A DNA stretch of 64,000 bases from Gemmatimonas sp. (GTDB taxonomy: Bacteria > Gemmatimonadota > Gemmatimonadetes > Gemmatimonadales > Gemmatimonadaceae): contig JAABRO010000059.1 of assembly GCA_011390885.1 (NCBI GenBank), forward strand, positions 62,001-126,000, read 5' to 3'. Under the pieces are notes generated by a model that was not told the origin of the DNA, searched no databases, and worked only from the letters and a program-made list of their open reading frames with translations. Of the stretch, positions 28,956 through 41,568 are shown piece by piece (the first letter of the stretch is position 1; each line of letters starts with the position of its first letter). The translations under genes and the position numbers were made by a program.

Positions 28956-30386
28956 GTGATTCCGTTCGCCACCGCGCCAGAGTCCGGCGAACGGCCGTCG
29001 CGCATTCCCACGCCGTTCGATCGCAAGGCCGTCCATCCGCTGGCGCGACGCGCGGCCACGGAGCTCATGGGCGAGTTGCAGGCGCGATACGCGACGTCGT
29101 GGCGCCTGCACGATCCCGGCAATGGCAAGATGTTCGGTGTGCTCGTGGTCGCCGCGCCCGACGGCTCGTTGGGCTATTTGCGCGCCTTCTCGGGGATGAT
29201 GAACGGACGCTGGGACGTGGATGGCTGGGCACCACCAACCTTCGACCGTGCCCAACGTGACCAGGTGTGGGGGCCGGGCGAAGCGGAGATGCTGGACTTC
29301 GCCGCGCGACGTGCGGCACTCGTGAACCGGCTGTCCAGCGGCGCCCACGGCACCGAGACTGCGCGACTCACGGCGGCCGTGCGCGCACTCGATGAGTCGC
29401 GCACGGCGCGCTCGCGCACCCTCATGGCGCAGATCCAGGACAGCTACCGGCTTGCCAACGCGCACGGCGTGCTGCGCGGGGTGCGCGATCTCTTCGCGCC
29501 AGCCGAACCGCCGGCCGGTGCAGGCGACTGCGCCGCGCCCAAGCTGCTCGCGCACGCCTATCGCCTCGGCCTGACGCCACTCGCCCTCGCCGAGTTCTGG
29601 TGGGGGGCCCCATCCTCCGCTGGGGATCGGCGCGAGGGCGTCTTCTACGCCGCCTGTCGCGGCAAGTGCCTGCCCATTCTCACGCATATGCTGGAGGGAC
29701 TGCCCGCCGATCCCCCACCACTTTTCGGCGCGGCGGCCATCGGCGCCGACCAGCCACGCACCGTCTTCGAGGACGAGCACCTGCTGGTGGTGCACAAGCC
29801 GAGCGGCATGCTCACCGTCCCAGGTCGCAGTGCCTCGCTGCAGGACTGCGTGGTGTCACGGCTGCGCGCGCGCTATCCGAACGCCACCGGTCCGCTGGTC
29901 GTGCACCGGCTCGACATGGACACCTCGGGGCTGGTGTTGGCGGCCAAGGACCTCGAGGTCGCGAAAGCGCTGCAGCGACGCTTCGCTTTGCGCGAGGTGC
30001 AGAAGCACTACGTGGCGTGGCTCGACGGCGAGGTGGCGGGCGAACACGGGCACATCACGCTGCCGCTCCGCCCGGACATCGACGATCGTCCGCGCAACAT
30101 CCACGATCCGGTGCACGGAAAGCCGGCACATACGGAATGGCGCGTCCTCGCGCGCATGCCTGGACGGACGCGGGTGCTGTTGACGCCCCACACCGGGCGC
30201 TCGCACCAACTGCGCGTGCACGCGGCGCATCCGGCAGGACTCAACGCACCGATCGTGGGCGACCGGCTGTACGGCCACACGCCGCCGGACGATGACGATC
30301 GCCTCCTGCTGCATGCCGAGCGGCTGGCCTTCGAGCATCCCGTCACGGGAGACCGCATCGTGGTCGAACGGCCCGCGCCGTTCTGA
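28956..30386 (+). CDS. RluA-family pseudouridine synthase with N-terminal extension
   Basis: A 476-residue protein. The C-terminal part (about 265-475) is a RluA-type pseudouridine synthase with the catalytic Asp320 in VVHRLDMDTSGL, then GRSHQLRVH and GDRLYG. Residues 1-260 are an extra domain that includes FSGMMNGRW, GDCAAPKLLAHAYRLGLTPLALAEFWWG and CRGKCLPIL, a pattern known from long RluA-family proteins of proteobacteria; the cysteines may bind metal. The target uridine in rRNA or tRNA cannot be told. I start at GTG 28956, 67 nt after the U32 gene; upstream sequence in the same frame lacks coding character. Confidence 0.85.
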   Translation: MIPFATAPESGERPSRIPTPFDRKAVHPLARRAATELMGELQARYATSWRLHDPGNGKMFGVLVVAAPDGSLGYLRAFSGMMNGRWDVDGWAPPTFDRAQRDQVWGPGEAEMLDFAARRAALVNRLSSGAHGTETARLTAAVRALDESRTARSRTLMAQIQDSYRLANAHGVLRGVRDLFAPAEPPAGAGDCAAPKLLAHAYRLGLTPLALAEFWWGAPSSAGDRREGVFYAACRGKCLPILTHMLEGLPADPPPLFGAAAIGADQPRTVFEDEHLLVVHKPSGMLTVPGRSASLQDCVVSRLRARYPNATGPLVVHRLDMDTSGLVLAAKDLEVAKALQRRFALREVQKHYVAWLDGEVAGEHGHITLPLRPDIDDRPRNIHDPVHGKPAHTEWRVLARMPGRTRVLLTPHTGRSHQLRVHAAHPAGLNAPIVGDRLYGHTPPDDDDRLLLHAERLAFEHPVTGDRIVVERPAPF

Positions 30387-30403
30387 GCTGGCAGCGATGC
30401 CGA

Positions 30404-30409
30404 TAGCTT
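30404..30409 (+). promoter_or_regulatory. -10 box immediately before the 303-residue protein
   Basis: TAGCTT ends five bases before ATG 30415, which argues for that start over the in-frame ATG 30397 that lies upstream of the box. A partial -35 (TTCTGA, 30381-30386) is 17 bases upstream. Confidence 0.4.
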
Positions 30410-30414
30410 TGAGC

Positions 30415-31326
30415 ATGCCGCACGCGTCCCCGTCCACGCCGCTCATGGTGCTCGAGACCGCCGAATGGCAGGCCCGCGCGCATGCGCATCGGGAGCGAGT
30501 GAAGCCCTACACGCAGTCGCACCGTGCACGGCGCGCGCGCGGCGAGGCGCACCCGGTGCATGACTTTCTCTTCACGTACTACAGCTACTCGACGGGCCGC
30601 TTGGAGACGTGGCACCCCGCCCCCGACGAGGCGATCGAGGACAGCCCGGCGGCCCGCGCGCGTTTTCGGGAGCCCGTGTACGGCGTGATCGATGGCGTAC
30701 TCACGCGTTCCGCCAGCGGGCTCACCGCCACGAAGCGTGAACGCCTGTCCGAAACACTCAGCCTGTTGTGTCGCACCCGCGAGCGCGCGGCGCACTTCGG
30801 CTGCTTCGGCATGCACGAGTGGGCGATGGTGTACGGCGGGCACGACGTCCGGCACGCTGGCGTAGCCTCGCTGCGACTGCCGCAAACGGAGATCGATGCC
30901 TTCGTGGAAAGCCGCCCGGTGGCATGCAGTCACTTCGATGCCTTTCGCTTCTTCGCGCCGTCCGCGAGGCCGCTCAACCGGCTGCCGCTGGCGTACGAGA
31001 CGCGCTACGACGCCGAGCAACCCGGATGCATTCACGCCAACATGGACCTGTATCGCTGGGCGTACACCGGCATGCCGTGGGTGGGGAGTGATCTGCTGGT
31101 CGAGTGCTTCGAACTCGCCCTCGCGCTGCGCGACCTCGACATGCAGGCCGGCCCCTACGACCTGCGCGCGTTCGGCGTGACACCGGTGTACATCGAGACC
31201 GCGTCGGGTCGCGACGAGTACCAGCGGCGACAGCGGGACCTCGCCGCGCGCGCGTCGGCGCTGCGGGAGCGGCTCATCGGCGTGCTCGAGGGCGTGCTGG
31301 CCATGCCACACACCGTCGATCGGTAG
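30415..31326 (+). CDS. Conserved-type protein of unknown function, weakly like actinobacterial 'methyladenine glycosylase' annotations
   Basis: A 303-residue soluble protein without signal peptide. Notable parts are HPVHDFLFTYYSYSTGRLETWHPA (quoted here only by its ends: HPVHDFLF and RLETWHPA), HFGCFGMHEWAMVY, CSHFDAFRFF and HANMDLYRWAYTG. Many conserved-looking His, Asp and Trp residues suggest an enzyme. From memory it resembles actinobacterial proteins labelled 3-methyladenine DNA glycosylase, but I see no helix-hairpin-helix or known glycosylase motif, so I do not adopt that name. ATG 30415 is chosen because of the -10 box just upstream. Confidence 0.6.
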   Translation: MPHASPSTPLMVLETAEWQARAHAHRERVKPYTQSHRARRARGEAHPVHDFLFTYYSYSTGRLETWHPAPDEAIEDSPAARARFREPVYGVIDGVLTRSASGLTATKRERLSETLSLLCRTRERAAHFGCFGMHEWAMVYGGHDVRHAGVASLRLPQTEIDAFVESRPVACSHFDAFRFFAPSARPLNRLPLAYETRYDAEQPGCIHANMDLYRWAYTGMPWVGSDLLVECFELALALRDLDMQAGPYDLRAFGVTPVYIETASGRDEYQRRQRDLAARASALRERLIGVLEGVLAMPHTVDR

Positions 31327-31341
31327 TGGCGGAGTGCAGCC

Positions 31342-32229
31342 GTGACGGATCCTGTCGAGTCTCGTCGCATCACCCGCCGCCAGTGGTTCGCCGCGACCCT
31401 GGGGGCAGCGACCGTTGCCGCCGGCATCGATGCCATCGGGATCGAGCCGCAGCGGGTGACCGTCACGCAACATGAAGTCGGCAGCGGTGAGGGACCAACG
31501 CTTCGCATCGTGCAGCTGTCCGACCTCCACCTGCGCGCGATCGGCCGTCACGCCGAGCGCATCGCGGCGTCGGTCCACGCGCTGCGCCCCGATCTGCTCG
31601 TGCTCACGGGCGACGCGGTCGATCACGTCGACTACGTGCCGCTGCTTTCGACGTTCCTCGCGCTGCTGCCGGACACGACGCATCGCCTCGCGATCCTCGG
31701 CAACTGGGAGCACTGGGCGCGATTGGACCGTCAGGATCTGCGTCGACGCTACGCGACGCACGGCTGGTCGCTGCTCGAGAACGCGTCCACACGCGTCGCA
31801 CACGGAGGCGCCGACCTGCTGATCACCGGTCTCGACGACCTGATCGGTGGTCGCCCTGACCTCGCGCGCGCGGTCGCGAACGTCGCGCCAAGTCGCAACC
31901 ACCTGCTGCTCGCGCACTGCCCGACGCAACGCGATGCGCTCGTCTCCTCACCGTCCGCATTGACTGAGGGAACCACCTCGGCGGACGAGTCGGTCACGCA
32001 ACGCGTCGTCCCGCAGTTGATGCTGTCGGGCCACACGCACGGTGGCCAGGTCGCGATGGGACGCTGGGCCCCGCTGCGCCCGCCGGGCAGTGGTCGCTAC
32101 GTCGCCGGCTGGTATCGGGACGCGCCTACCGCACTCTACGTCTCGCGCGGCCTCGGCACGTCGGTCATTCCCGCGCGATTCGGGGCGCCGCCCGAAATCG
32201 CCGTCTTCGACTGGCGGCTTGCCGTGTGA
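31342..32229 (+). CDS. Tat-exported calcineurin-like metallophosphoesterase
   Basis: A 295-residue protein with a twin-arginine signal (Arg12-Arg13 in TRRQWF, then a hydrophobic segment to about 30). The metallophosphoesterase signature is complete: SDLHLR, LTGDAVDH, LGNWEHW in place of the usual GNHE, and SGHTHGGQ near residue 230. Related exported enzymes act on phosphodiesters such as lipids or UDP-sugars; the substrate is unknown. The Trp inserted in GNWEH is a noted variant of the YkuE/YaeI-like group. GTG 31342 lies 15 nt after the previous gene. Confidence 0.82.
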   Translation: MTDPVESRRITRRQWFAATLGAATVAAGIDAIGIEPQRVTVTQHEVGSGEGPTLRIVQLSDLHLRAIGRHAERIAASVHALRPDLLVLTGDAVDHVDYVPLLSTFLALLPDTTHRLAILGNWEHWARLDRQDLRRRYATHGWSLLENASTRVAHGGADLLITGLDDLIGGRPDLARAVANVAPSRNHLLLAHCPTQRDALVSSPSALTEGTTSADESVTQRVVPQLMLSGHTHGGQVAMGRWAPLRPPGSGRYVAGWYRDAPTALYVSRGLGTSVIPARFGAPPEIAVFDWRLAV

Positions 32230-32583
32230 CACTGCCTGACACAGGCGTCCTCGAGACGCTGCCCCGGGAGCTCAACACGCAGTCGTGCGGCCCCCGAGGC
32301 GGATGTCCACTCGATCACCGAATGGTCTTCACCGCCGTCCCACCCTTCCGGCTCTCGGCCGTGACCGTGCAGTTCCCGCCACCGGACACGATCCACCGAA
32401 CCCGCACGCTCGACCAGCTGTCTCGCTCCATGCGGCAAAGGGGGTGAGACTTGGGCTCGGGCAAGCGCGCGGGCGAGTGTGCAGCAGGGCGACACGAGTT
32501 CACCACGCGGGGCGCGAGCGGCGCCACCGTCGGCCATGTGCGCGATGACGGCCCGAAGCCGAGGCCAACAACTCGTCGCGTTG
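32230..32583. other. Non-coding stretch after the metallophosphoesterase gene
   Basis: About 350 bases with no frame that has the third-position GC bias of real genes here. Short frames exist on both strands but none has a start, a ribosome site or a recognisable motif. No terminator hairpin was identified. Confidence 0.4.
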
Positions 32584-32751
32584 CCTCCCCTGTACCGACA
32601 CCCGCCGGCCGAGCCGCATCTGCAGCAGGAATACATCGGCATCGCGCAACAATTTCAGGAACACGGAATCGGAGGCGGCGCGCGGCGTCTGCACCGAGTG
32701 GCCGAACATCGCCCGCACGAACACCTGCTCGTCGCGCACGACCACGGGCGC
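32584..32751 (-). pseudogene. Possible gene remnant, minus strand
   Basis: About 56 codons on the minus strand (reading VVVRDEQVFVRAMFGH to LLQMRLGRRVSVQGR) show the strong third-position G/C bias typical of coding DNA in this window. On either side the same frame loses the bias, and no proper start, stop or partner domain is seen. It may be the remains of a gene between the phosphoesterase and oxyR. The protein family was not recognised. Confidence 0.25.
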
Positions 32752-32844
32752 GGATGCCCCTGGCGATGCAAGGCGACCACGCCGCTGCGGATATGCGTGC
32801 GCTTCACCCTCCCGTCGAATCCAGGACGGTCCGAGCGCGAGCAC

Positions 32845-33732
32845 CTACCACCCGCGCACCACCTCCCGCACACACTCCACGAACACGCGCGCCGTCGGCG
32901 ATAGCTCCGTGCCGCGCCGCCACACGGCCACGATCTCCCGCTGCAGGGGCTGCTCCACCACCGGCACGTACGCGCAGTTCGGCGTGTTGTGCCGCGCGGC
33001 CGCCATCGCCGGCACGATCGACACGCCCACGCCGGCACCAACCAGTTCGAGCACGGTGGCCAGCTGCGCACTGCGACACACGACGCTCGGCGACACGTTG
33101 CGGCTCGCGCAGAAGCCCTCCACCTGCTCGCCCAGGCAGTGGGCAGGGTCGAGGGTGATCGCGGGTGCCTCGCGCAACTGCGTCAGCGTGATGCGTCCCG
33201 CGCGCGCGGCCGTGTACGTGGCCGGCACCGCCACGACCAGCGCATCGTTGCCGAGCGACTCCGTCTCGAACGGCTCGAACGCGTACGGCAGTGCGGCGAT
33301 CACCACGTCGAGCGTGCCGTCGTGCAGCTTCTGCGCCAGCACGGCGCTGTAGTCCTCGTGCAGCGCCACGCGCACCGTCGCGCGGCGCGCGCGCAGTCGA
33401 AGCAGCGCGGCCGGCAGCACGTACGGCGCCACCGTCGGAATCGCCCCCACCGCAAGCGTACGCTCCCCCTCGGCCTGCTCGCGGCGCACGGCCAGCTCGG
33501 CCGAACGCAAGTCGTCGAGCAGCCGCCGAGCGCGCGGATAGAGCGCCTGCCCAGCATCGGTGAGCGTGACGCCGCGCGCGTGGCGCGTGAAGAGCGTGGC
33601 TCCGAGCTGTCGCTCGAGGCGCTGGATCTGCGCCGTGAGCGACGGCTGGGAGAGGTCGAGCTGTCGGGCCGCTCGGCTGAGCGACCCGGCATCGGCCGTC
33701 TCGAGGAACGTGCGAAGCAGCGTGGCGTCCAT
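32845..33732 (-). CDS. oxyR: Hydrogen peroxide sensor OxyR, LysR family
   Basis: A 295-residue LysR regulator: N-terminal winged helix (about 1-60) and a substrate-like domain. The key feature is AHCLGEQVEGFC, which places Cys199 and Cys208 at exactly the positions of the peroxidatic and resolving cysteines of E. coli OxyR. This makes it a thiol-switch peroxide sensor rather than a generic LysR protein. It is divergent from katG across about 155 bases holding a matching dyad, the classical layout for an activator and its target. OxyR proteins often repress their own gene; the site lies close enough to its start for that. Confidence 0.93.
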   Translation of the reverse strand: MDATLLRTFLETADAGSLSRAARQLDLSQPSLTAQIQRLERQLGATLFTRHARGVTLTDAGQALYPRARRLLDDLRSAELAVRREQAEGERTLAVGAIPTVAPYVLPAALLRLRARRATVRVALHEDYSAVLAQKLHDGTLDVVIAALPYAFEPFETESLGNDALVVAVPATYTAARAGRITLTQLREAPAITLDPAHCLGEQVEGFCASRNVSPSVVCRSAQLATVLELVGAGVGVSIVPAMAAARHNTPNCAYVPVVEQPLQREIVAVWRRGTELSPTARVFVECVREVVRGW

Positions 33733-33750
33733 TTAAACCATCATGATCGC

Positions 33751-33765
33751 CTATGGTTGCCATAG
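33751..33765. promoter_or_regulatory. Probable OxyR operator
   Basis: A perfect 15-base dyad CTATGGTTGCCATAG. It contains the ATAG/CTAT halves found in OxyR sites, and a second CTATGG begins 33 bases later (33784), about three helical turns away. It sits just upstream of the katG -35 box and 19 bases from the oxyR start codon. Confidence 0.6.
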
Positions 33766-36126
<2,361 letters not shown>

Positions 36127-36148
36127 TCCGATCGGCGTTGCAGTGAGG

Positions 36149-36183
36149 GCAGGGGCGTCCCGGCATTCCCGGGTCGCCCCTGC
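36149..36183 (+). terminator. Terminator hairpin after katG
   Basis: GCAGGGGCGTCCCGG (36149-36163) pairs with CCGGGTCGCCCCTGC (36169-36183) around loop CATTC, with one T-T mismatch in a 15-bp stem. It is followed by TGCATTT, not a real T-run. Confidence 0.65.
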
Positions 36184-36239
36184 TGCATTTCGGGCCACCC
36201 CCGCGGGAAAATGATGTCGCCCGCCTGGCACGTCGCGGT

Positions 36240-36245
36240 TAGCAT
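36240..36245 (+). promoter_or_regulatory. -10 box immediately before recQ
   Basis: TAGCAT ends six bases before ATG 36252. No clear -35 is visible. It fits the series of start-proximal boxes in this window. Confidence 0.35.
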
Positions 36246-36251
36246 CCGTCC

Positions 36252-38036
36252 ATGTCCTCGCCGACCCGCACGCCCCCGTTCGGCACCCTCGCCGATGCCC
36301 GCGCGACCCTCGCGCGCTGCTTCGGTTATCCGGACTTTCGCAAGCCACAGATCCCGGCCATCGAAGCGGTGCTCGCGGGGCGCGACGCGCTCATCGTGCT
36401 CCCCACGGGCGGCGGCAAGTCGCTGTGCTTCCAGGTGCCGGCGCTCGTGCGCGGCGGGCTCACCGTCGTGATCTCGCCGCTCATCTCGCTCATGAAGGAC
36501 CAGGTCGACGCGCTCGAGCGACGCGGATTGCCGGCGGCGTTCATCAACAGCACACTTGGCGCGAGCGCTGCCGCCGACCGTCTCGCGCGCGCGCAGCGCG
36601 GCGAACTCACGCTCCTGTATCTCGCGCCGGAACGCATGGACGCCGGCCGCACGCTCGATCGGCTGCGCGACATCGGCGTGTCCATGCTCGCCGTGGACGA
36701 GGCGCACTGCATCAGCGAGTGGGGACATGACTTCCGCCCCAGCTACCGACGCATCGGCCGCATTCGCCATGCGCTCGGCGACCCGCAGACGGTCGCGCTG
36801 ACGGCCACGGCCACGCCGAGTGTGCGCGAGGACATTGCGCGGCAACTGCTCCTGCGCGATCCGGCGGTGGTGGTGGGCGGGTTCGATCGCACCAACCTCT
36901 CGTACAGCGTCGTGTCCACCCGGTCCCAGGGCGAGAAGGACAAGGCGGCCATCGCCGCCATTCGGGAGCACAGTGGCCCGGGCATCGTGTATGCGCCCAC
37001 GCGCAAGGCCGTGGAGCGGGTCACGCAGGTGCTCACGCGCGCGCGCATCGGCGCAGTCGCCTATCACGCCGGACTCGACGAGTCGCACCGCCGACGCGCA
37101 CAGGATGCCTTCATGGGCGAGGCCGCGCGCGTGATCGTGGCGACGAGCGCCTTCGGCATGGGCATCGACAAGCCCGACGTGCGCCTCGTCGTGCACCACG
37201 CCATGCCGGGCACCCTCGAGTCGTACTATCAGGAGGCAGGACGCGCGGGGCGCGACGGCAACCCCTCGGTGTGCGTGCTGCTGCACGCGTACCCCGACCG
37301 CTTCACGCACGAGTACTTCATCGACGGTGCACACCCCGATCGCACGGCGGTGGAGCGCACATGGCGTGCGCTGCGTGACGTGGCCGACGCCGACGGGCTC
37401 GCCACCATCGACCTCGACACGCTTGTCCAGCGCCTGCGCAAGCAGGTGAACGAGCGTCACGTCGCCGCCGCATTGCGCGTGCTCGGTCGCGCCGGCTGTC
37501 TCCTCGTGGAGCCGCCGGCGCCGGGACGCGTGTTCGTGCGGCTGCTCGCCACGCCCGCACGCATCGCCGCCGAACTCACGGGGGAGCGCGAGTTCGACCG
37601 TGAGCTGCTGCGCGCCCTGTGGCGCGCGGTGGGCCGACGCTTCGAGGACGGCGCGAGCGTGGATCTCGAGGGACTGCCGCCGGGGTTCGGTGGTGCTCTG
37701 GGCACGCGGCCCGTGCTCGACCGGCTCCAGGCCGAACAGTTCGTGGAGGTGGTTCGCGACAGCGGTGGCTTCCGCCTCGATGGGCGGTGCGTGGTGGACC
37801 ACTGGCTGCCCGTGGACTGGGACGCCCTCGCGCGTCGTCGCACCGTGGACATGGACCGCCTCGACGCCATGCAGCAGTACGCACAGACGCGCGGTTGCCG
37901 CCGAGCCTTCGTGCTCCGATACTTCGGGGATCCCGACGTGCGTCCTGCCTGCGGCGCATGCGATCGCTGTCTTGGCACGACCTCCGACACGCCCGCGCGC
38001 TCCACCCGCAGCCGCCGCGCCTCCCGATCGGCGTGA
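36252..38036 (+). CDS. recQ: RecQ-family ATP-dependent DNA helicase
   Basis: A 594-residue 3'-5' helicase of superfamily 2 for recombination and replication-fork repair. Walker A is TGGGKS (about 52-57) and the box is DEAH at 149-152, followed by the RecQ-specific aromatic loop [11 protein letters not shown]; motif VI is [10 protein letters not shown]. Zinc-site cysteines ([12 protein letters not shown] then CGACDRC) come at the far C-terminus, about 200 residues after the helicase core, with a winged-helix-like stretch before them. In E. coli RecQ the zinc site directly follows the core and an HRDC domain ends the protein; HRDC is absent here. Confidence 0.9.
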   Translation: MSSPTRTPPFGTLADARATLARCFGYPDFRKPQIPAIEAVLAGRDALIVLPTGGGKSLCFQVPALVRGGLTVVISPLISLMKDQVDALERRGLPAAFINSTLGASAAADRLARAQRGELTLLYLAPERMDAGRTLDRLRDIGVSMLAVDEAHCISEWGHDFRPSYRRIGRIRHALGDPQTVALTATATPSVREDIARQLLLRDPAVVVGGFDRTNLSYSVVSTRSQGEKDKAAIAAIREHSGPGIVYAPTRKAVERVTQVLTRARIGAVAYHAGLDESHRRRAQDAFMGEAARVIVATSAFGMGIDKPDVRLVVHHAMPGTLESYYQEAGRAGRDGNPSVCVLLHAYPDRFTHEYFIDGAHPDRTAVERTWRALRDVADADGLATIDLDTLVQRLRKQVNERHVAAALRVLGRAGCLLVEPPAPGRVFVRLLATPARIAAELTGEREFDRELLRALWRAVGRRFEDGASVDLEGLPPGFGGALGTRPVLDRLQAEQFVEVVRDSGGFRLDGRCVVDHWLPVDWDALARRRTVDMDRLDAMQQYAQTRGCRRAFVLRYFGDPDVRPACGACDRCLGTTSDTPARSTRSRRASRSA

Positions 38037-39853
38037 TGGCGTCCCACTCCCCGTCGACCATGCGTGACCCTCGCCCGCGCTCGCGCACGTTGCTGGCCAT
38101 CGTTTGCTGCGCGTTCTCCGGCGCGCTCCTCGTGAGCGGCTGCAACACGCGCGACCCCGAGAGCGCCGACCTGATCCTGCACAACGGCCGTGTCTACACG
38201 CTGTCATGGCCCGACCCCGACCCGGACGGCACGCCGCACAGCCGCGCGCCCGTGCGCGACGGCGAGTGGCGTCCCGATGCCACCGCGATCGCCATACGCG
38301 GCGACCGCATCATGTGGGTGGGGCGAGACGACGGCGTCATGGCGTGGCGCGGCGCGAACACGCGCGTGATCGACCTGGCCGGTGCGGCGGTGATTCCCGG
38401 CCTGCACGACGCGCACGGACACGTCGGCGAGTTCGGCGCGGCCATTGCCAAGGTGAATCTCGTGGGCGTGCGCACGGCCGCCGAGGCGATCGCGCGCGTG
38501 CGCGCCGTGGCGGACACGGCGCCGGCCGGCAGCTGGATCGTGGGGCAGGGGTGGGACGACGCCCTCTTCGAGCGGCGGCCTCCTGCCGCCGGGGCGCTCA
38601 CGCGCGCCTTCCCCGATCACCTCGTGTACCTGCGCAGCCTGCACGGCTTCGGCGGCTGGGCCAACGACACCGTGCTCGCACTGGCCGGCATCGTGCCGAT
38701 CACCGACAGCACGCCCGCCCTTGCAGTGGAAACGATCGAGCGGTCGGCGAGCGGCGTCCCCACGGGACTGGTGAAGAATCGCGCCGTGGCCCTGCTCGAT
38801 GCCGCGCTGCCCCCGCTCACGGTGGACGACGCGGCGCGCAACATCCGGCAGGCGCTCGACTCGCTCGCGCGCGCCGGCTACACCATGGTGCACGACGCCG
38901 GTGTGGACGCGCTGCACCTCGAGGCGTATCTGCAGCTCGCCGCACAGAATCGGCTGCCCGTGCGCGTCTACGCGATGCTCTCGGCGCGCGACACCGCGCT
39001 GGCGCGCGCGTGGATCGGGAGCGGCCCCGACACGAGCACGGGCCGACGGCTCACCGTGCGCAGCGTCAAGGCGTACTACGACGGCTCGCTGGGCGTGCGC
39101 GGCGCGCGCCTGCTGGCCGACTATGCCGATTCCGCCGGCTACCGCGGCGTGAGCGGCGACCGGTACGGCTTCGACACGGCCATCGTGGCCGGGCTCATGC
39201 GGGCCGGATTCCAGGCCTCGATCCACGCCATCGGCGACGCGGGCAATCGCGAGGTGCTCGACTTCCTCGAGGCCGTGATGCGCGGGTCGAGCGCGACACG
39301 ATCACTCCGACATCGTGTGGAGCACGCGCAGGTGCTCACCCCGGTGGACGCCGGCCGGTTCGCGCCACTGCAGGTGATCGCCAGCATGCAGCCGCCCCAT
39401 GCCATCGAGGACGCACCGTGGGCGGAAGAGCGGCTCGGACCGACGCGGGTGCTGGGCGCCTACGCGTGGCGCACGCTGCGGCGCGCCGGCGCGCCGCTCG
39501 CCTTCGGCAGCGACTTCCCAGGCTCCGGCATCTCGCCATGGTACGGCTTCTACGCGGCGGTCACCCGACAGGATACCGCAGCCAAGCCTGGCCCACCGTT
39601 CGTGCCGGGCGAACGGCTCACCATCGAGGAGACCGTGCGTGCGTACACCGTCTGGGCGGCGTGGGCCACGTTCAACGAGCGATCCACCGGCGTGATCGTG
39701 GCCGGCCGCTGGGCCGACCTCACCGTACTCGATCGCGATCCCTTCGCCACGCCCGCGAGTCGGGAGTGGCTCGATGCTGGCATTCGGCACACCATCGTGG
39801 CCGGGCAGATCGTGCACTCGGCGGCCCCTGCGCCATCCGTGTCCGCCCGCTAG
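38036..39853 (+). CDS. YtcJ-like amidohydrolase lipoprotein
   Basis: A 605-residue metal-dependent hydrolase with an N-terminal lipoprotein signal: basic start, hydrophobic segment and lipobox LVSGC with Cys36. The amidohydrolase fold shows [11 protein letters not shown] for the HxH pair, KAYYDGSLG with the bridging Lys, [19 protein letters not shown] and [12 protein letters not shown]. YtcJ-type enzymes (amidohydrolase 3) act on diverse amides; the substrate is unknown. It should sit in the envelope, facing the periplasm. ATG 38036 shares a base with the recQ stop; GTG 38033 is in frame just before. Confidence 0.82.
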   Translation: MASHSPSTMRDPRPRSRTLLAIVCCAFSGALLVSGCNTRDPESADLILHNGRVYTLSWPDPDPDGTPHSRAPVRDGEWRPDATAIAIRGDRIMWVGRDDGVMAWRGANTRVIDLAGAAVIPGLHDAHGHVGEFGAAIAKVNLVGVRTAAEAIARVRAVADTAPAGSWIVGQGWDDALFERRPPAAGALTRAFPDHLVYLRSLHGFGGWANDTVLALAGIVPITDSTPALAVETIERSASGVPTGLVKNRAVALLDAALPPLTVDDAARNIRQALDSLARAGYTMVHDAGVDALHLEAYLQLAAQNRLPVRVYAMLSARDTALARAWIGSGPDTSTGRRLTVRSVKAYYDGSLGVRGARLLADYADSAGYRGVSGDRYGFDTAIVAGLMRAGFQASIHAIGDAGNREVLDFLEAVMRGSSATRSLRHRVEHAQVLTPVDAGRFAPLQVIASMQPPHAIEDAPWAEERLGPTRVLGAYAWRTLRRAGAPLAFGSDFPGSGISPWYGFYAAVTRQDTAAKPGPPFVPGERLTIEETVRAYTVWAAWATFNERSTGVIVAGRWADLTVLDRDPFATPASREWLDAGIRHTIVAGQIVHSAAPAPSVSAR

Positions 39854-39856
39854 CTT
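39851..39856 (+). promoter_or_regulatory. -10 box immediately before the acyl-CoA dehydrogenase gene
   Basis: TAGCTT, beginning on the stop codon of the amidohydrolase gene, ends seven bases before ATG 39864. It is the clearest example of the start-proximal box, although no -35 is seen. Confidence 0.4.
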
Positions 39857-39863
39857 CTGCCGC

Positions 39864-41081
<1,218 letters not shown>

Positions 41082-41093
41082 CGCGGGGTTTCC

Positions 41094-41102
41094 TACTATA
41101 CA
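41094..41102 (+). promoter_or_regulatory. AT-rich -10 candidate ahead of the RNase E/G leader
   Basis: TACTATACA stands out in a region of about 70 per cent GC. No -35 at the right distance was found, so this is only a candidate. Confidence 0.3.
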
Positions 41103-41107
41103 GGGTT

Positions 41108-41140
41108 GGCCCGTCCGGTCCGTTGTTGACTGGTCGGGCC
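41108..41140 (+). other. Stem-loop in the RNase E/G leader
   Basis: GGCCCG (41108-41113) pairs with CGGGCC (41135-41140); a T-T mismatch is followed by CCGGT with ACTGG (one G-T pair) around the nine-base loop CCGTTGTTG. The U-rich loop would be single-stranded and open to RNase E-type cleavage. Confidence 0.5.
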
Positions 41141-41156
41141 GATTCATGGTCCCGAA

Positions 41157-41177
41157 GGCCCGCGCGACTCGCGGGCC
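41157..41177 (+). terminator. Hairpin with T-rich tail in the leader
   Basis: GGCCCGCG (41157-41164) pairs with CGCGGGCC (41170-41177) around CGACT, followed by CTCGTTGTTTCGG. It could end the acyl-CoA dehydrogenase transcript or act as an attenuator for the RNase gene. Confidence 0.5.
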
Positions 41178-41568
41178 CTCGTTGTTTCGGCGGGTGTCGT
41201 CCAGCGGCCAGCGCGCCGGGGAGACCGCGTCGAGCACCCATCCGCGCGTTCCGTGCTCCCCAATCGATCGCACGCTCCCACGCCTGTGTCCGACCCTCGT
41301 CGTCCGTCGTGTGCGCCTCATCGGCGCTCCCGGACCGCGCGCGTCGCGTCGCCGCGCCGCATTCCTTCGGGAATGGGGTGCGCCGGCGCGTTCGCTTTCG
41401 AGGGGTCGGTCGTGGGCAGCGTGAACGATCGCGCGCCGGATCGGGAGAGACCCGAGGTTCCCCTGGGCGAGGCGCATTCTGCGCCCCCGGGTCCCAGCTC
41501 TCCTCTTGCCCAGCGGCGAGTCCGGGCGCGCGCGGAGTCGCCGCGCCCCCGGCCGACGTGGACCGTTC

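Larger units (their letters stand above)
41082..41568 (+). other. Long leader of the RNase E/G gene
   Basis: 487 bases without a credible gene; several open frames cross it but their codon positions show no coding bias. It begins with an AT-rich patch TACTATACA (41094-41102), a possible -10 region, and carries two strong GC hairpins (41108-41140, 41157-41177). RNase E genes in enteric bacteria have a long leader that the enzyme cleaves to regulate itself; a similar role is possible here. Confidence 0.45.

Noticed and set aside
30415-31326. Naming the protein 3-methyladenine DNA glycosylase
   Set aside because: Based only on remembered annotations of similar proteins; no glycosylase motif is visible.
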